DNA from: Nitrospira sp. CR1.3
Lineage (GTDB): Bacteria; Nitrospirota; Nitrospiria; Nitrospirales; Nitrospiraceae
Length of the DNA: 64,000 nucleotides
NCBI GenBank assembly: GCA_014055525.1
Contig: WIAH01000008.1
Span: 1 to 64,000 of the forward strand
Reading direction: 5' to 3'
The stretch's first letter is position 1, and each line of letters begins with the position of its first letter. Under the pieces are notes generated by a model that had not been told where the DNA came from, ran no database searches, and was given only the letters and a program-made list of their open reading frames with translations. Of the stretch, positions 43,272 to 51,995 are shown in pieces. The translations under genes were made by a program, and so were the position numbers.

Positions 43272-43365
43272 GCGGTGACGGTATCATGTTTCTCCTAGCC
43301 TCGCAAGGCTCAGCCGTTTGGTGGCTGAGTGAGCCGTAAAGGGGACTAAGACGAGATCCCCGAAC

Positions 43366-43569
43366 TCATAGCCGGTCATAGTCGGCGTCAGCGGGGTTAT
43401 CCCAGCCTCGCGTGAAGGCAGCTGTGGCGAGTTGTCCGGCAGCGTGCGTTAAACCGCGCTCGTCCGCCTGACTGTGTGCCAGGAAATCAACGAAATCTTC
43501 GACTTGGGCCAGTCGTTCCGGAGGCAATTTCCTCAGCTTCTCTAATAGCGTCTGTTCATGCACTTTCAT
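43366..43569 (-). CDS. DUF2281-like antitoxin
   Basis: A 67-residue protein. TLLEKLRKLPPERLAQVEDFVDFL is the helical DUF2281 pattern found in VapB-type antitoxins. The C-terminal part has TRGWDNPADADYDRL, which may bind a toxin. No toxin gene is adjacent, so it is an orphan. Confidence 0.7.
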   Translation of the reverse strand: MKVHEQTLLEKLRKLPPERLAQVEDFVDFLAHSQADERGLTHAAGQLATAAFTRGWDNPADADYDRL

Positions 43570-43857
43570 CGCCCCCCTTCGGTATTATTGGAAACCTACA
43601 GAGCTCCGCTTTAAAGATCAATTGAACCTCTGCGCTCACCGACGGCACCGCTGACGCGCTAACAAAGAAAGAGCAAACATACTGGCCAGACCTGTTGTCT
43701 TGTCCTCATCAGCAAAGTCTGAATACTGATCCGTGCGCATGCTCTCGGAAAGACGTCTGCCCCGCTGTCTCAGATGCTTTTTCGTCAGCAATCCACTATG
43801 ATGAATCGGCAACTCATGGTCTGCTCAGAGCCAGAAACGTTAAAAACCTGTTGCTGA

Positions 43858-44178
43858 ATGCACTACGACACGATTCGTCGATGTGTCCCGGGAAGTCGGT
43901 TTACGGACCATGCCCGACGAGAGATGGACACAGAGCCTTTCGGGCGGATCGTCGTGGACGAGATTCTCGCGGTGCTTGACTCCGGCGAGATCATCGAGGA
44001 GTATCGAGATGATGTACCGTACCCGAGTTGCCTGATTTTCGGACGCACGCCAGGAGGCAGACCCTTGCACATCGTGTGCGCCCCTGTTGAGGAAGAAGGC
44101 CGACTGATCATCATCACGGTGTATCAACCAGATCCAACGCGATGGGAAGCCGATTGGCGACGGAGGAAACTGCGATGA
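43858..44178 (+). CDS. DUF4258 family protein (putative toxin)
   Basis: A 106-residue protein. FTDHARREMDTEPFGR and DEILAVLDSGEIIEEY match the DUF4258 pattern, a small RelE/MqsR-like fold. GRPLHIVCAPVEEEGRLIIITVYQPDP is the family's end. It is paired with the YgiT-type zinc-finger gene, whose ATG overlaps its stop by four bases (ATGA). This is the typical arrangement of a DUF4258/YgiT-type toxin-antitoxin pair. Confidence 0.85.
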   Translation: MHYDTIRRCVPGSRFTDHARREMDTEPFGRIVVDEILAVLDSGEIIEEYRDDVPYPSCLIFGRTPGGRPLHIVCAPVEEEGRLIIITVYQPDPTRWEADWRRRKLR

Positions 44179-44405
44179 CATGCGTAATCTGTAAGCGCGG
44201 CGAGGTCAGAGCGAAGAAAGTGGAAGCGGAAATCAAGATTGGTAACGATCACCTGCTGGTCGTCGTGGATGCTGAGGCCTGCACGGAATGCGGGGAGGCC
44301 TATTACTCCCCAGACACCATGCGCCGCCTTGAACAAGTGCGGAAAGATTTTGTGCGCAAAGCGATCACCCCACCTGCCGTAGGACGAGTGTACCAGCTGA
44401 CCTAG
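44175..44405 (+). CDS. YgiT-type zinc finger protein (putative antitoxin)
   Basis: A 76-residue protein with CVIC and CTECGEAYYSPDTMRRLEQV, the two CxxC pairs of the YgiT/MqsA zinc finger. The C-terminal part may bind DNA; no further HTH is visible. It follows the DUF4258 gene with a four-base overlap and probably neutralises it or represses the pair. The ATG at 44175 is used rather than the earlier one, because homology begins there. Confidence 0.87.
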   Translation: MTCVICKRGEVRAKKVEAEIKIGNDHLLVVVDAEACTECGEAYYSPDTMRRLEQVRKDFVRKAITPPAVGRVYQLT

Positions 44406-44459
44406 CAACTAGCTCCGCTCCTCACCGAATAGCTCGGAGCAGGGGCCTCCACGCGACCT

Positions 44460-44669
44460 TCAGGATCGGTCCTTCTTCTCCCGCAAGTCGGTTTTGGACA
44501 ACCCTTTGAGCGCTCCACGGAGTGACTTGAGAGGCACTTCCGGCGCCAGGGTAATGACACCACCCTTCTCCACGACGTGAAGCCGCTGTTTCGGCCTGAG
44601 ATACAGCTTTTCGCGCACTTCCCTGGGGATCACAATTTGAAATTTCGATGAAATCGTCGTCGTGGCCAT
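44460..44669 (-). CDS. AbrB/MazE-type transcriptional regulator (copy 2)
   Basis: A 69-residue protein, MATTTISSKFQIVIPREVRE.., paralogous to the gene at 40060-40269. It is an AbrB swapped-hairpin DNA-binding protein. About 260 bases including the flank are similar between the two sites, which shows duplication of a module. No toxin is adjacent. It lies just before the hairpin-repeat cluster that leads to the intact tRNA-Glu. Confidence 0.87.
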   Translation of the reverse strand: MATTTISSKFQIVIPREVREKLYLRPKQRLHVVEKGGVITLAPEVPLKSLRGALKGLSKTDLREKKDRS

Positions 44670-44764
44670 TGCAGGCCTCCTTACGAATTCATGAGCGCCA
44701 TCGTCTCGTCATACGCTGCGAGTCAAGACAATCAGAAGCGGAGCGCACGGCACGAGCAAGTTTG

Positions 44765-44985
44765 ATATCGTGATAAAACGGTCGACGAAAGGCGGTTATC
44801 CGCCCGCTCACTGAAGAGAGGCTTTGCCTGAATAGCGGGCGGCTCTCACGAAAACCGTGAATCACTGGAGGCATTATCCGTGCGCAGACAATGGAGAAAG
44901 AGCGCACGGCACGAGCAAGAATCTGTGGTGTTTCATCCGGTCGCCAAGAACAATGAAAGGGCTCCCGGTCGGGTCAAGCGAGGTA
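44765..44985. repeat. Hairpin-repeat cluster beside tRNA-Glu
   Basis: Two units with arms at 44800-44808 / 44834-44842 (CCGCCCGCT / AGCGGGCGG) and 44878-44885 / 44902-44909 (CCGTGCGC / GCGCACGG) lie here. Both have exact counterparts at 36200-36309. The cluster ends at the tRNA CCA end. Confidence 0.8.
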
Positions 44986-45063
44986 TGGTGGTCCCAACGG
45001 GATTTGAACCCGTGTCTGAGCCTTGAGAGGGCTCCGTCCTAGGCCAGGCTAGACGATGGGACC
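44986..45063 (-). tRNA. tRNA-Glu (anticodon CTC)
   Basis: A 78-base gene including CCA. The acceptor GGTCCCA pairs with TGGGACC, the T-arm is CGGGTTCAAATCCCG, and the anticodon stem GAGCC/GGCTC holds the loop CTCTCAA with CTC. It is the intact end of the accessory island. Confidence 0.95.
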
Positions 45064-45301
45064 AAGTTCGACGGTCACGGAAATGGAGCGGCACAGTACC
45101 ATAGAGACTTTCATTGTTTCAATTCTTGGAGCCTGCACCACCCTTCATAAGCGCGGCCATCCGGGAGTCCCGTGCAGGCGGGCATGGCGGACTTGACAGA
45201 AACAAAAGCATGGCCTAATTTGCGTCATCCGCGTCTGAACTGACGCGGAAGGGATTGAATTTCTGCTCGAAGACCCGGTCCGCTCGACAGGAAACTCCTT
45301 G

Positions 45302-45838
45302 ATGAATAACTCGGTTGGCGCTGATACAACGGGGCTGCAAGCGGCCCCGGAACTTCTTGAGGAAGAGAAACCGGAACAGGGCCTCGAACTGCATGTCGGA
45401 TCCAACGTGTTTCGCACCACCAACGGTGTGATCAAATTGCAGGGGAAAGAACATCTCGTCTTGGAAGTACGTGCGGACCCACCTGTCCTGCTGCTGACCA
45501 TGGATATCTACGACGAACAGGGACGGCGCGTGGGACATCTTCGACGCAATACCGTGTCCGCCGCCTCAGCGGCCAGATTTTCCGTATCCGTCGCCTCTGA
45601 GCCGGACCACGCGCGTGATGAGCCATTTACCGTGATGGTTCGTGACCAGGTCACGGAACAGACCGTCATCGAGGCCTATCTCTTCCAAAAAAGGAAGATA
45701 CGCATCACATCGGGTCAGTTCTACTCCCACAAGGGCGAACTGGTCTCGATCAGCCCTCACTACTGCCGAATCGGCGCCGGACTGACGCTCTTCGGTGATG
45801 TGATTGAAAGTCGCGGGGGCACAGCAGTCATCGGCTGA
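45302..45838 (+). CDS. Unknown protein
   Basis: A 178-residue protein of mostly beta character (LELHVGSNVFRTTNGVIKLQG, HLVLEVRADPPVLLLTMDIYDEQGRRVG). No family is recognised. It contains a short loop SVASEPDHARDEPF and ends RIGAGLTLFGDVIESRGGTAVIG, with no signal peptide. It has ATG at 45302 and an in-frame TTG one codon before. It follows the tRNA by 238 bases with no visible gene between them. Confidence 0.65.
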   Translation: MNNSVGADTTGLQAAPELLEEEKPEQGLELHVGSNVFRTTNGVIKLQGKEHLVLEVRADPPVLLLTMDIYDEQGRRVGHLRRNTVSAASAARFSVSVASEPDHARDEPFTVMVRDQVTEQTVIEAYLFQKRKIRITSGQFYSHKGELVSISPHYCRIGAGLTLFGDVIESRGGTAVIG

Positions 45839-45945
45839 CTTGTTCGCCACTTCGCCAACCCCGGTGCGACGCTTGTTGTGCAGTATACGGCTCGTGTCCT
45901 CGCCCAGACCTTCTCTGCTCGTCCCCGCCGAGAACCGGTTCCCTT

Positions 45946-45973
45946 TTGACAAGCAACGAAACTACCGTAAAAT
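45946..45973 (+). promoter_or_regulatory. Candidate sigma-70 promoter of the DUF6941-like gene
   Basis: TTGACA (45946-45951) and TAAAAT (45968-45973) are 16 bases apart. Transcription would start about 45980, at or within two bases of the ATG at 45981. Confidence 0.6.
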
Positions 45974-45980
45974 AGGTTAT

Positions 45981-46394
45981 ATGTCGGACATCGTCAAACC
46001 CAGCGTTCAAGCGTTCCTCGTCTGCGATCAGGTCATCGAGGACAGTGTCACCAAGAAGAAGAGCCTCATCGGTCTGTTCACGCATCTTCAAGCGGTCGCT
46101 TTCCCGTTCCAGCACCAACAGATGGGGTTGTATTTCTGCCTGACCGACGCCGAAGGGACCTACCACTTCGATATCGATCTCGTGTATCTCAACGCCGAGC
46201 AACTGGTCTGTCGAGCCACTCTTCCGAACATCGTCATCGGCGACCGGCTGCAGATCTCGGATTTCGGCATCAACATCCCCTCCTTGATTTTCCCCGCTCC
46301 AGGCCGATACGAGTTTCGACTTCGCATGGAAGGCCACCTCATCGCGCAAAAAGACTTCAATGTGATGCAGCTTCAGCCCCATCCGGCTGCCTAG
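45981..46394 (+). CDS. DUF6941-like small protein
   Basis: A 137-residue protein. VQAFLVCDQVIEDSVTKKKSLIGLF and the segment LYFCLTDAEGTYHFDIDLVYL have a beta-sandwich pattern of the DUF6941 family. Function is unknown. The ATG at 45981 lies about eight bases after the predicted -10, so the message would be almost leaderless; AGG four bases before it is only a weak binding site. The longer in-frame extension is not supported. Confidence 0.75.
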   Translation: MSDIVKPSVQAFLVCDQVIEDSVTKKKSLIGLFTHLQAVAFPFQHQQMGLYFCLTDAEGTYHFDIDLVYLNAEQLVCRATLPNIVIGDRLQISDFGINIPSLIFPAPGRYEFRLRMEGHLIAQKDFNVMQLQPHPAA

Positions 46395-46466
46395 CCCTTC
46401 TCCCTTATCCGGTTCTTGTGGTAGAACAGCCCCGACCGTGGGCTTTTGTCGAGAGGACAGGATCGC

Positions 46467-48161
46467 GTGGCTGAGTCGAACGGTGCCTCCAATTTTATCC
46501 GCGACATCGTGCTCGCCGACCGCGCCGCAGGCAAGCACGGCGGCCGTGTCGTGACGCGTTTCCCCCCGGAACCGAACGGCCATCTTCATATCGGCCACGC
46601 CAAGTCTATATGTTTGAACTTCGGTCTGGCGCAGGATGCTCCGGGTGGAATCTGTCACCTTCGATTCGACGACACAAACCCGACGACGGAAGACCCCGCA
46701 TATGTGCGCTCAATCCAGGAGGACGTGCGCTGGCTGGGCTTCGACTGGGGCGACAAGATGTTCTTTGCCTCGGACTACTTCGAACGGCTCTACAGCTTTG
46801 CGGAAGGGTTGATCCGCAAGGGCAAAGCCTATGTCGACAGCTTGACTGCGGACGAGATGCGGAGTTATCGGGGCACGTTGACGGAGCCGGGAAAGAACAG
46901 CCCTTATCGGAACCGGTCGGTCGAGGAGAATCTCGATCTCTTTCGACGGATGAAGGCAGGAGAATTCCCCGACGGCGCGCACGTGCTCCGAGCTAAAATC
47001 GACATGGCCTCTCCTAATATCAATCTGCGCGATCCTGCGCTTTATCGGATCAGACATGCGACCCACTACCGCACCGGCTCGGCATGGTGCATCTACCCTG
47101 GTTATGACTTTGCCCATCCCCTTTCCGACGCCATCGAAGGCATTACCCATTCGATTTGCACCTTGGAATTTGAAGACCACCGTCCGCTGTACGATTGGGT
47201 TGTGGCGGAATCCGAGTCGCCGCATCGTCCTCAACAGATCGAATTCGCGCGGTTGAATATCGGTCAGGCCGTGATGAGCAAGCGAAAGCTGCTCGAACTC
47301 GTTGAGAAAAAGCTGGTGACCGGGTGGGATGACCCGCGGCTTCCGACACTCAAAGGACTGCGCCGTCGCGGCTACACGCCGGAGGCTATCAGGGCTTTCT
47401 GCGAACATATCGGCGTGGCCAAACGAGACGCAGTGGTGGAGATGCAGTTGCTGGAGCATTTCATCCGAGAGGACTTGAACAAACGCTCGCAACGCGTCAT
47501 GGGGGTCCTCAAACCGCTGAAGGTCGTGATCGACAACTACCCGGAGGGAGCCTCGGAAGAGTTGGACGCGGTGAACAATCCGGAAGATCCTTCGGCCGGC
47601 ACAAGGAAGGTGCCTTTCGCCCGTACGCTCTATATTGAGCACGATGATTTTCTAGAGGATCCTCCGAAACAATTCTTTCGCCTCGCGCCGGGACGAGAGG
47701 TCCGGCTCCGGTACGCCTACATCGTCAAGTGCGTCAGTGTCGCCAGAGACCCGCGCACAGGGCGGATCATCGAGCTCCGCTGCACCTACGATCCAGAAAC
47801 CCGAAGCGGCGCGCCGCAGGCCCAGCGAAAAGTTAAAGCCACGATTCACTGGGTTTCGGCTGCGCACGCCGTCAAGGGAGAAGTGCGGCTCTATAATTCC
47901 CTGCTGAAGACGGATCTGGCGAAAGTTCCGCCGGACCAGGATTGGACGACGTACCTCAATCCTCAATCGCTAGAGGTGGTCAGCGGCTGCCAGGTCGAAC
48001 CGAGCCTCGGCGAGGCCAGGCCCGGCGAAAGATTTCAGTTTGAACGCCTCGGATATTTTTGCGCCGATCCGGATTCGAGGCCCGGCGCACCGGTCTTTAA
48101 CCGCACGGTGTCACTCAAGGACGCCTGGTCTCGAATGGATAAGGGATCGGCCGGCAAGTAG
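46467..48161 (+). CDS. glnS: Glutaminyl-tRNA synthetase
   Basis: A 564-residue class I synthetase. The HIGH motif is in [15 protein letters not shown] and the KMSKS-type loop in [26 protein letters not shown] and the C-terminal beta-barrel half ([20 protein letters not shown]) distinguish GlnS from GltX. It loads glutamine on tRNA-Gln; two such tRNAs lie 2 kb downstream. The start is taken as the GTG at 46467, preceded by AGGACAGGA; a TTG at 46446 would add seven residues. With both GlnS and GltX present, direct Gln-tRNA synthesis is expected. Confidence 0.94.
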   Translation: MAESNGASNFIRDIVLADRAAGKHGGRVVTRFPPEPNGHLHIGHAKSICLNFGLAQDAPGGICHLRFDDTNPTTEDPAYVRSIQEDVRWLGFDWGDKMFFASDYFERLYSFAEGLIRKGKAYVDSLTADEMRSYRGTLTEPGKNSPYRNRSVEENLDLFRRMKAGEFPDGAHVLRAKIDMASPNINLRDPALYRIRHATHYRTGSAWCIYPGYDFAHPLSDAIEGITHSICTLEFEDHRPLYDWVVAESESPHRPQQIEFARLNIGQAVMSKRKLLELVEKKLVTGWDDPRLPTLKGLRRRGYTPEAIRAFCEHIGVAKRDAVVEMQLLEHFIREDLNKRSQRVMGVLKPLKVVIDNYPEGASEELDAVNNPEDPSAGTRKVPFARTLYIEHDDFLEDPPKQFFRLAPGREVRLRYAYIVKCVSVARDPRTGRIIELRCTYDPETRSGAPQAQRKVKATIHWVSAAHAVKGEVRLYNSLLKTDLAKVPPDQDWTTYLNPQSLEVVSGCQVEPSLGEARPGERFQFERLGYFCADPDSRPGAPVFNRTVSLKDAWSRMDKGSAGK

Positions 48162-48348
48162 ATTTTTCCTGACTGAGGGTTCCTTCACAGAGTCCCAGGA
48201 CTTCTTCCCTTCATTCGGATGCTCCAATCGGCTGTCCTGCTGCGCCTGCATTCAACCGGTTGAAATATCTGCTTTTCTTTACGGCAGAACCTGGTTTGTT
48301 ACACTGAAAGCAGGTGATCGAACGCTCGCGCGACCAAAGGAGAAGGCC

Positions 48349-48684
48349 ATGATTGAATGTCGTCAGTACCCGCGCATCCCTGTTGATCTGCAAGTGTACT
48401 TTTCGACAACCGGCAACACTTCGATACGTGAAGGCACGATGTTTGATCTTTCCGCGGGCGGGTGTGCCGTGGCGAGCACCACATCAGTGCAGTCCGGATC
48501 GGCCGTGAGGATTCTCATTCGCGCGACGGATCTGGGATCACCGATTACGATAGAATCCGCTGCGGTACGCTGGAGCAACCATGGTGAGTTCGGCGTCGAA
48601 TTTGTCGGCCTCTCAGAAATCGATGAGAGCCGTCTGCATCGCTTGCTGGAAGTGACCACTTCGCCCCGCATCCGCCCCAGCTGA
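48349..48684 (+). CDS. PilZ domain protein
   Basis: A 111-residue protein. RQYPRIPVD carries the RxxxR cyclic-di-GMP motif and DLSAGGC the D/NxSxxG motif. The rest is the six-stranded PilZ barrel. It may act as a small c-di-GMP effector of motility or biofilm. The ATG at 48349 has AAAGGAGAAGG upstream. A longer open frame before it is not used. Confidence 0.85.
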   Translation: MIECRQYPRIPVDLQVYFSTTGNTSIREGTMFDLSAGGCAVASTTSVQSGSAVRILIRATDLGSPITIESAAVRWSNHGEFGVEFVGLSEIDESRLHRLLEVTTSPRIRPS

Positions 48685-48726
48685 TTGGGTTCCATTCAAC
48701 AGTGAGCATGGTAGAATGGCGGGGGT

Positions 48727-48936
48727 ATGACTTGCCCCCTGTGCCATCAACCGACGACCTGGGAAGACAATCCCTGGAGACCGTTTTGCTCCGAGCGCTG
48801 CCAAATCATCGACCTTGGCACCTGGGCTGCGGAAGAGTATCGTGTGCCGGGGCCAAGTTTGACAATGGAATTGCCTTCGGAGCCTCCTGACGAACCAGGT
48901 CGAAAGCCCGACCGGCGGATCATTCAGGATAAGTAG
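48727..48936 (+). CDS. yacG: DNA gyrase inhibitor YacG (zinc ribbon)
   Basis: A 69-residue protein. [23 protein letters not shown] is split here as CPLC and FCSERC, the four Cys zinc site of YacG. The tail [17 protein letters not shown] is flexible. E. coli YacG binds GyrB and blocks DNA binding. Genes nearby give no further role. Confidence 0.9.
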   Translation: MTCPLCHQPTTWEDNPWRPFCSERCQIIDLGTWAAEEYRVPGPSLTMELPSEPPDEPGRKPDRRIIQDK

Positions 48937-49112
48937 TCCGGATTCGGATAGCCTTCGCAATCGAAGCTCGTAGCCGGCAGCTTCCCTCCCGCCAACTGCT
49001 CCATCCCCCCTTCAACAATCGCAGTCAGGATCTCCCCCTGTTTCATGGTTGGCAATGAACCTGGATCTTGCTAATGTCCTCGTTCCGGAAACACTGAAGT
49101 GGAGCCTGTCTG

Positions 49113-50168
49113 ATGATTTCGACGAGAGGCTATGCAGCGATGACGGCGAAGGCCGCGCTCCAACCATTCTCGTTCGAACGGCGTGATGTCGGCTCACAGG
49201 ACGTGCTCATCAGGATCACTCATTGCGGTATTTGCCATTCGGATATCCATCAAGCGCGCGACGAATGGGGCGGATCGATCTTCCCCATGGTGCCGGGCCA
49301 TGAAATCGCGGGGACCGTGACACAAGTGGGCTCCGCGGTGAAGAAGTTCAAAACCGGCGACAGCGTGGGTGTCGGCTGCTTCGTAGATTCCTGCCGCAGC
49401 TGCCCCGCCTGCCAAGAAGGGCTGGAACAATACTGCGAGGCCGGGATGGTTCTGACGTACAGCGGTCGAGACAAGAACGGCCGGACGACTCAAGGGGGTT
49501 ATTCCACACAGATCGTGGTGGACGAAAACTACGTGCTTCGCATTCCCCAGCCGCTCTCATCCGCAGGCGCCGCTCCGTTGTTGTGCGCGGGCATCACCAC
49601 CTATTCACCTTTGCGTCATTGGGGGGTGGGGAAGTATCACAAGCTGGCGGTCGTGGGATTGGGCGGGCTCGGCCATATGGCCGTGAAAATAGCCCGGGCG
49701 CTCGGCACGGAAGTCACCGTATTGAGCACCTCCGAGCGAAAACGAAAAGACGCGGACCGCTTGGGAGCTGCGGACTTTGCCTTGACTTCACAGCCTGAAA
49801 CATTCACCCGACTGAGGCGGCACTTTGATTTTGTTCTCGACACCGTCTCAGCTCCGCACGATTACAACGCCCATGTTAATCTTCTCAAGACCGACGGGAC
49901 CATGATTCTCGTCGGCGCGCCGGACAGACCGACGCCGCTTGAGCCCTTTCCACTCATCATGCACCGGCGAAGGATTGCCGGCTCCGTCATCGGCGGCATC
50001 CGGGAAACGCAGGAGATGCTCGACTTTTGCGCAGAGCACCGGATCGAGTCCGACGTTGAAGTGATTCCGATCCAACAGGTCAATGAAGCCTATGAACGAG
50101 TGGTCAAGGGGGACGTGCGGTTCAGGTTCGTCATTGATCTGACCTCATTGCAAGAGGCCGGTCACTGA
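49113..50168 (+). CDS. Zinc-dependent alcohol dehydrogenase (cinnamyl/YahK type)
   Basis: A 351-residue MDR enzyme. CGICHSDIHQARDEW contains the first catalytic zinc ligand, GHEIAGTVTQVG the second, and CRSCPACQEGLEQYC the structural zinc site. VVGLGGLGHMAVKIARALG is the NAD(P) Rossmann motif. Relatives reduce aldehydes with NADPH. No operon partner is visible; two tRNA-Gln genes follow on the other strand. Confidence 0.9.
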   Translation: MISTRGYAAMTAKAALQPFSFERRDVGSQDVLIRITHCGICHSDIHQARDEWGGSIFPMVPGHEIAGTVTQVGSAVKKFKTGDSVGVGCFVDSCRSCPACQEGLEQYCEAGMVLTYSGRDKNGRTTQGGYSTQIVVDENYVLRIPQPLSSAGAAPLLCAGITTYSPLRHWGVGKYHKLAVVGLGGLGHMAVKIARALGTEVTVLSTSERKRKDADRLGAADFALTSQPETFTRLRRHFDFVLDTVSAPHDYNAHVNLLKTDGTMILVGAPDRPTPLEPFPLIMHRRRIAGSVIGGIRETQEMLDFCAEHRIESDVEVIPIQQVNEAYERVVKGDVRFRFVIDLTSLQEAGH

Positions 50169-50190
50169 GCGGAACGACAGCTGAAGAAGG

Positions 50191-50264
50191 TGGCTGGGGG
50201 ACTAGGAATCGAACCTAGGTAGCCAGCTCCAAAGGCTGGCGTCCTACCGCTAGACGATCCCCCA
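50191..50264 (-). tRNA. tRNA-Gln (anticodon TTG)
   Basis: A 74-base gene with CCA. The acceptor TGGGGGA pairs with TCCCCCA; the T-arm is CTAGGTTCGATTCCTAG. The anticodon arm is CCAGC/GCTGG with loop CTTTGGA. Confidence 0.95.
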
Positions 50265-50316
50265 GCGCGGCGCGGAATCAAGATGGACGCCCGATGGCAC
50301 GGCGGGGAGAGATTAT

Positions 50317-50390
50317 TGGCTGGGGGACTAGGAATCGAACCTAGGTAGTCAGATCCAGAGACTGACGTCCTACCGCTAGACGATCCCCCA
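50317..50390 (-). tRNA. tRNA-Gln (anticodon CTG)
   Basis: A 74-base gene with CCA, sharing the acceptor and T-arm of the previous one. The anticodon loop is CTCTGGA; the anticodon stem has one T-T mismatch at its base. Confidence 0.93.
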
Positions 50391-50453
50391 ACCGAAGTTC
50401 ACAGTAATATACGGGTCCTGATTCCGTCAAGCCAGCATCCTTTGGAACCTCAC

Positions 50454-51869
50454 CTAGGAAGCTTGCGCTCGCTCAATGCCTTTGCGGAGCCTAAAGAGCG
50501 TGCGTTCACGTCCGAGGACTTCCATGACTTCAAACAGTCCGGGGCTTGCGGTGCGTCCCGTGAGCGCGACGCGGACCGGCTGTGCCAGTTGGCCCATCTT
50601 TATACCTGCCTCCTCGACCAGTTTTTTGAAGCACTCTTCCCAGTCCTGTTTCGAGAAGGTCGGAAGCGCCTCGAATCGCGCAACGAGTTTGGTTAATGCG
50701 GGCGCAATGTCTGCCGTCAGAAATTTCCTGGCCGCCTCCTCATCAAGCGCGACCGTCTGCCCGAAGTAGGGAGTCACCCACATCACCATATCGGTCAGCG
50801 TCTTGGCCCGCTCCTTGACCAGGATGACGAGCTGGGCGAGCCACTCCTCAGAGACCCGCCGGACTTCTTCCTTCAAACCAGCCTCCTCCAGAAGCGGGAT
50901 CAGAGTCCGCGCGATCTGACTCGGTGGACTCGTCTTGATATATTCGGCGTTCATCCACAAGAGTTTCTCCGGATTGAAGACCGCCGCAGATTTCTGCACA
51001 TGATCCCATGAAAACTTTTCGATCAGTTCCTGCCTCGTAAAGATCTCCTGGTCGCCGTGCGACCACCCGAGCCGGACCAGATAGTTCACCATCGCCTCCG
51101 ACAGGTAACCCATCTCCTTATAAGCCATGATCGAAGTGGCCCCATGGCGTTTCGAAAGGCGGGCTTTGTCCGATCCCAGAATCATCGGCAGATGGCCGAA
51201 GCGCGGGACGGGAAAGCCGAGCGCATCGAAGATCGGCACTTGGCGCGGCGTATTGGTCAGATGATCGTCGCCGCGCACGACATGAGTGATCTTCATCAGC
51301 GCGTCGTCGACCACCACAGAAAAATTATACGTCGGATAGCCGTTTGAACGGAGAATGATGAGATCGTCCAGGATGTTGTTGTCGAAGACGATCTTGCCCT
51401 TGATGAGATCGTCCACCACGGTTTCACCTGCCTGAGGAGCTTGGAACCGGAGCGCAGCTTCACTGGTTGGACTTGCGATTCCAAGGTTGCGGCACCGGCC
51501 GTCATATCGAGGCGACAGGCCCTTGGCTTCCGCTTCCCTGCGGCGAGCCTCCAAGTCTTCCGGCTTGCACACACACCAATAGGCCCTCCCCGACTCAAAC
51601 AGTTTCATCGCATAGGCACGATAGAGTTCCATGCGCTCAGTCTGGCGATAGGGCCCCTCGTCCCAATCGAGTCCCACCCATTTCATCCCCTCAACGATGG
51701 CCTGGATCGATTCGTCGGTGGATCGACTCTGGTCGGTATCTTCAATCCGGAGGACGAAGACCCCGTTCTGCTGTCGAGCGAACAGCCAATTGAACAGAGC
51801 CGTGCGAACGCCGCCGATATGGAGGAAGCCGGTGGGGCTGGGGGCAAATCGAACGCGGACTTGTGTCAT
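50454..51869 (-). CDS. gltX: Glutamyl-tRNA synthetase
   Basis: A 471-residue class I synthetase. GFLHIGGVRTALFNW is the HIGH-type motif and DKARLSKRHGATS is the KMSKS-type motif. Bacterial length and the C-terminal anticodon-binding helical domain (about 320-471) are as expected. It charges tRNA-Glu, such as that at 44986-45063. It is convergent with the alcohol dehydrogenase/tRNA-Gln group. Confidence 0.96.
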   Translation of the reverse strand: MTQVRVRFAPSPTGFLHIGGVRTALFNWLFARQQNGVFVLRIEDTDQSRSTDESIQAIVEGMKWVGLDWDEGPYRQTERMELYRAYAMKLFESGRAYWCVCKPEDLEARRREAEAKGLSPRYDGRCRNLGIASPTSEAALRFQAPQAGETVVDDLIKGKIVFDNNILDDLIILRSNGYPTYNFSVVVDDALMKITHVVRGDDHLTNTPRQVPIFDALGFPVPRFGHLPMILGSDKARLSKRHGATSIMAYKEMGYLSEAMVNYLVRLGWSHGDQEIFTRQELIEKFSWDHVQKSAAVFNPEKLLWMNAEYIKTSPPSQIARTLIPLLEEAGLKEEVRRVSEEWLAQLVILVKERAKTLTDMVMWVTPYFGQTVALDEEAARKFLTADIAPALTKLVARFEALPTFSKQDWEECFKKLVEEAGIKMGQLAQPVRVALTGRTASPGLFEVMEVLGRERTLFRLRKGIERAQAS

Positions 51870-51995
51870 GGCTGGATCATGCGGAATCCGTTCACGGGCG
51901 CGTATCTATAGCACGGCCCGAAAAGTCTTGTACAGATTCGCCTCGCTCTTCCTTCCGGCCCGGCCTTCTGATAAGAGAACAGCACAGGAGTCGTC

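Noticed and set aside
36200..44909. The hairpin units as a CRISPR array
   Set aside because: Units differ in stem sequence and spacing, there are no identical repeats with regular spacers, and no cas gene is present.
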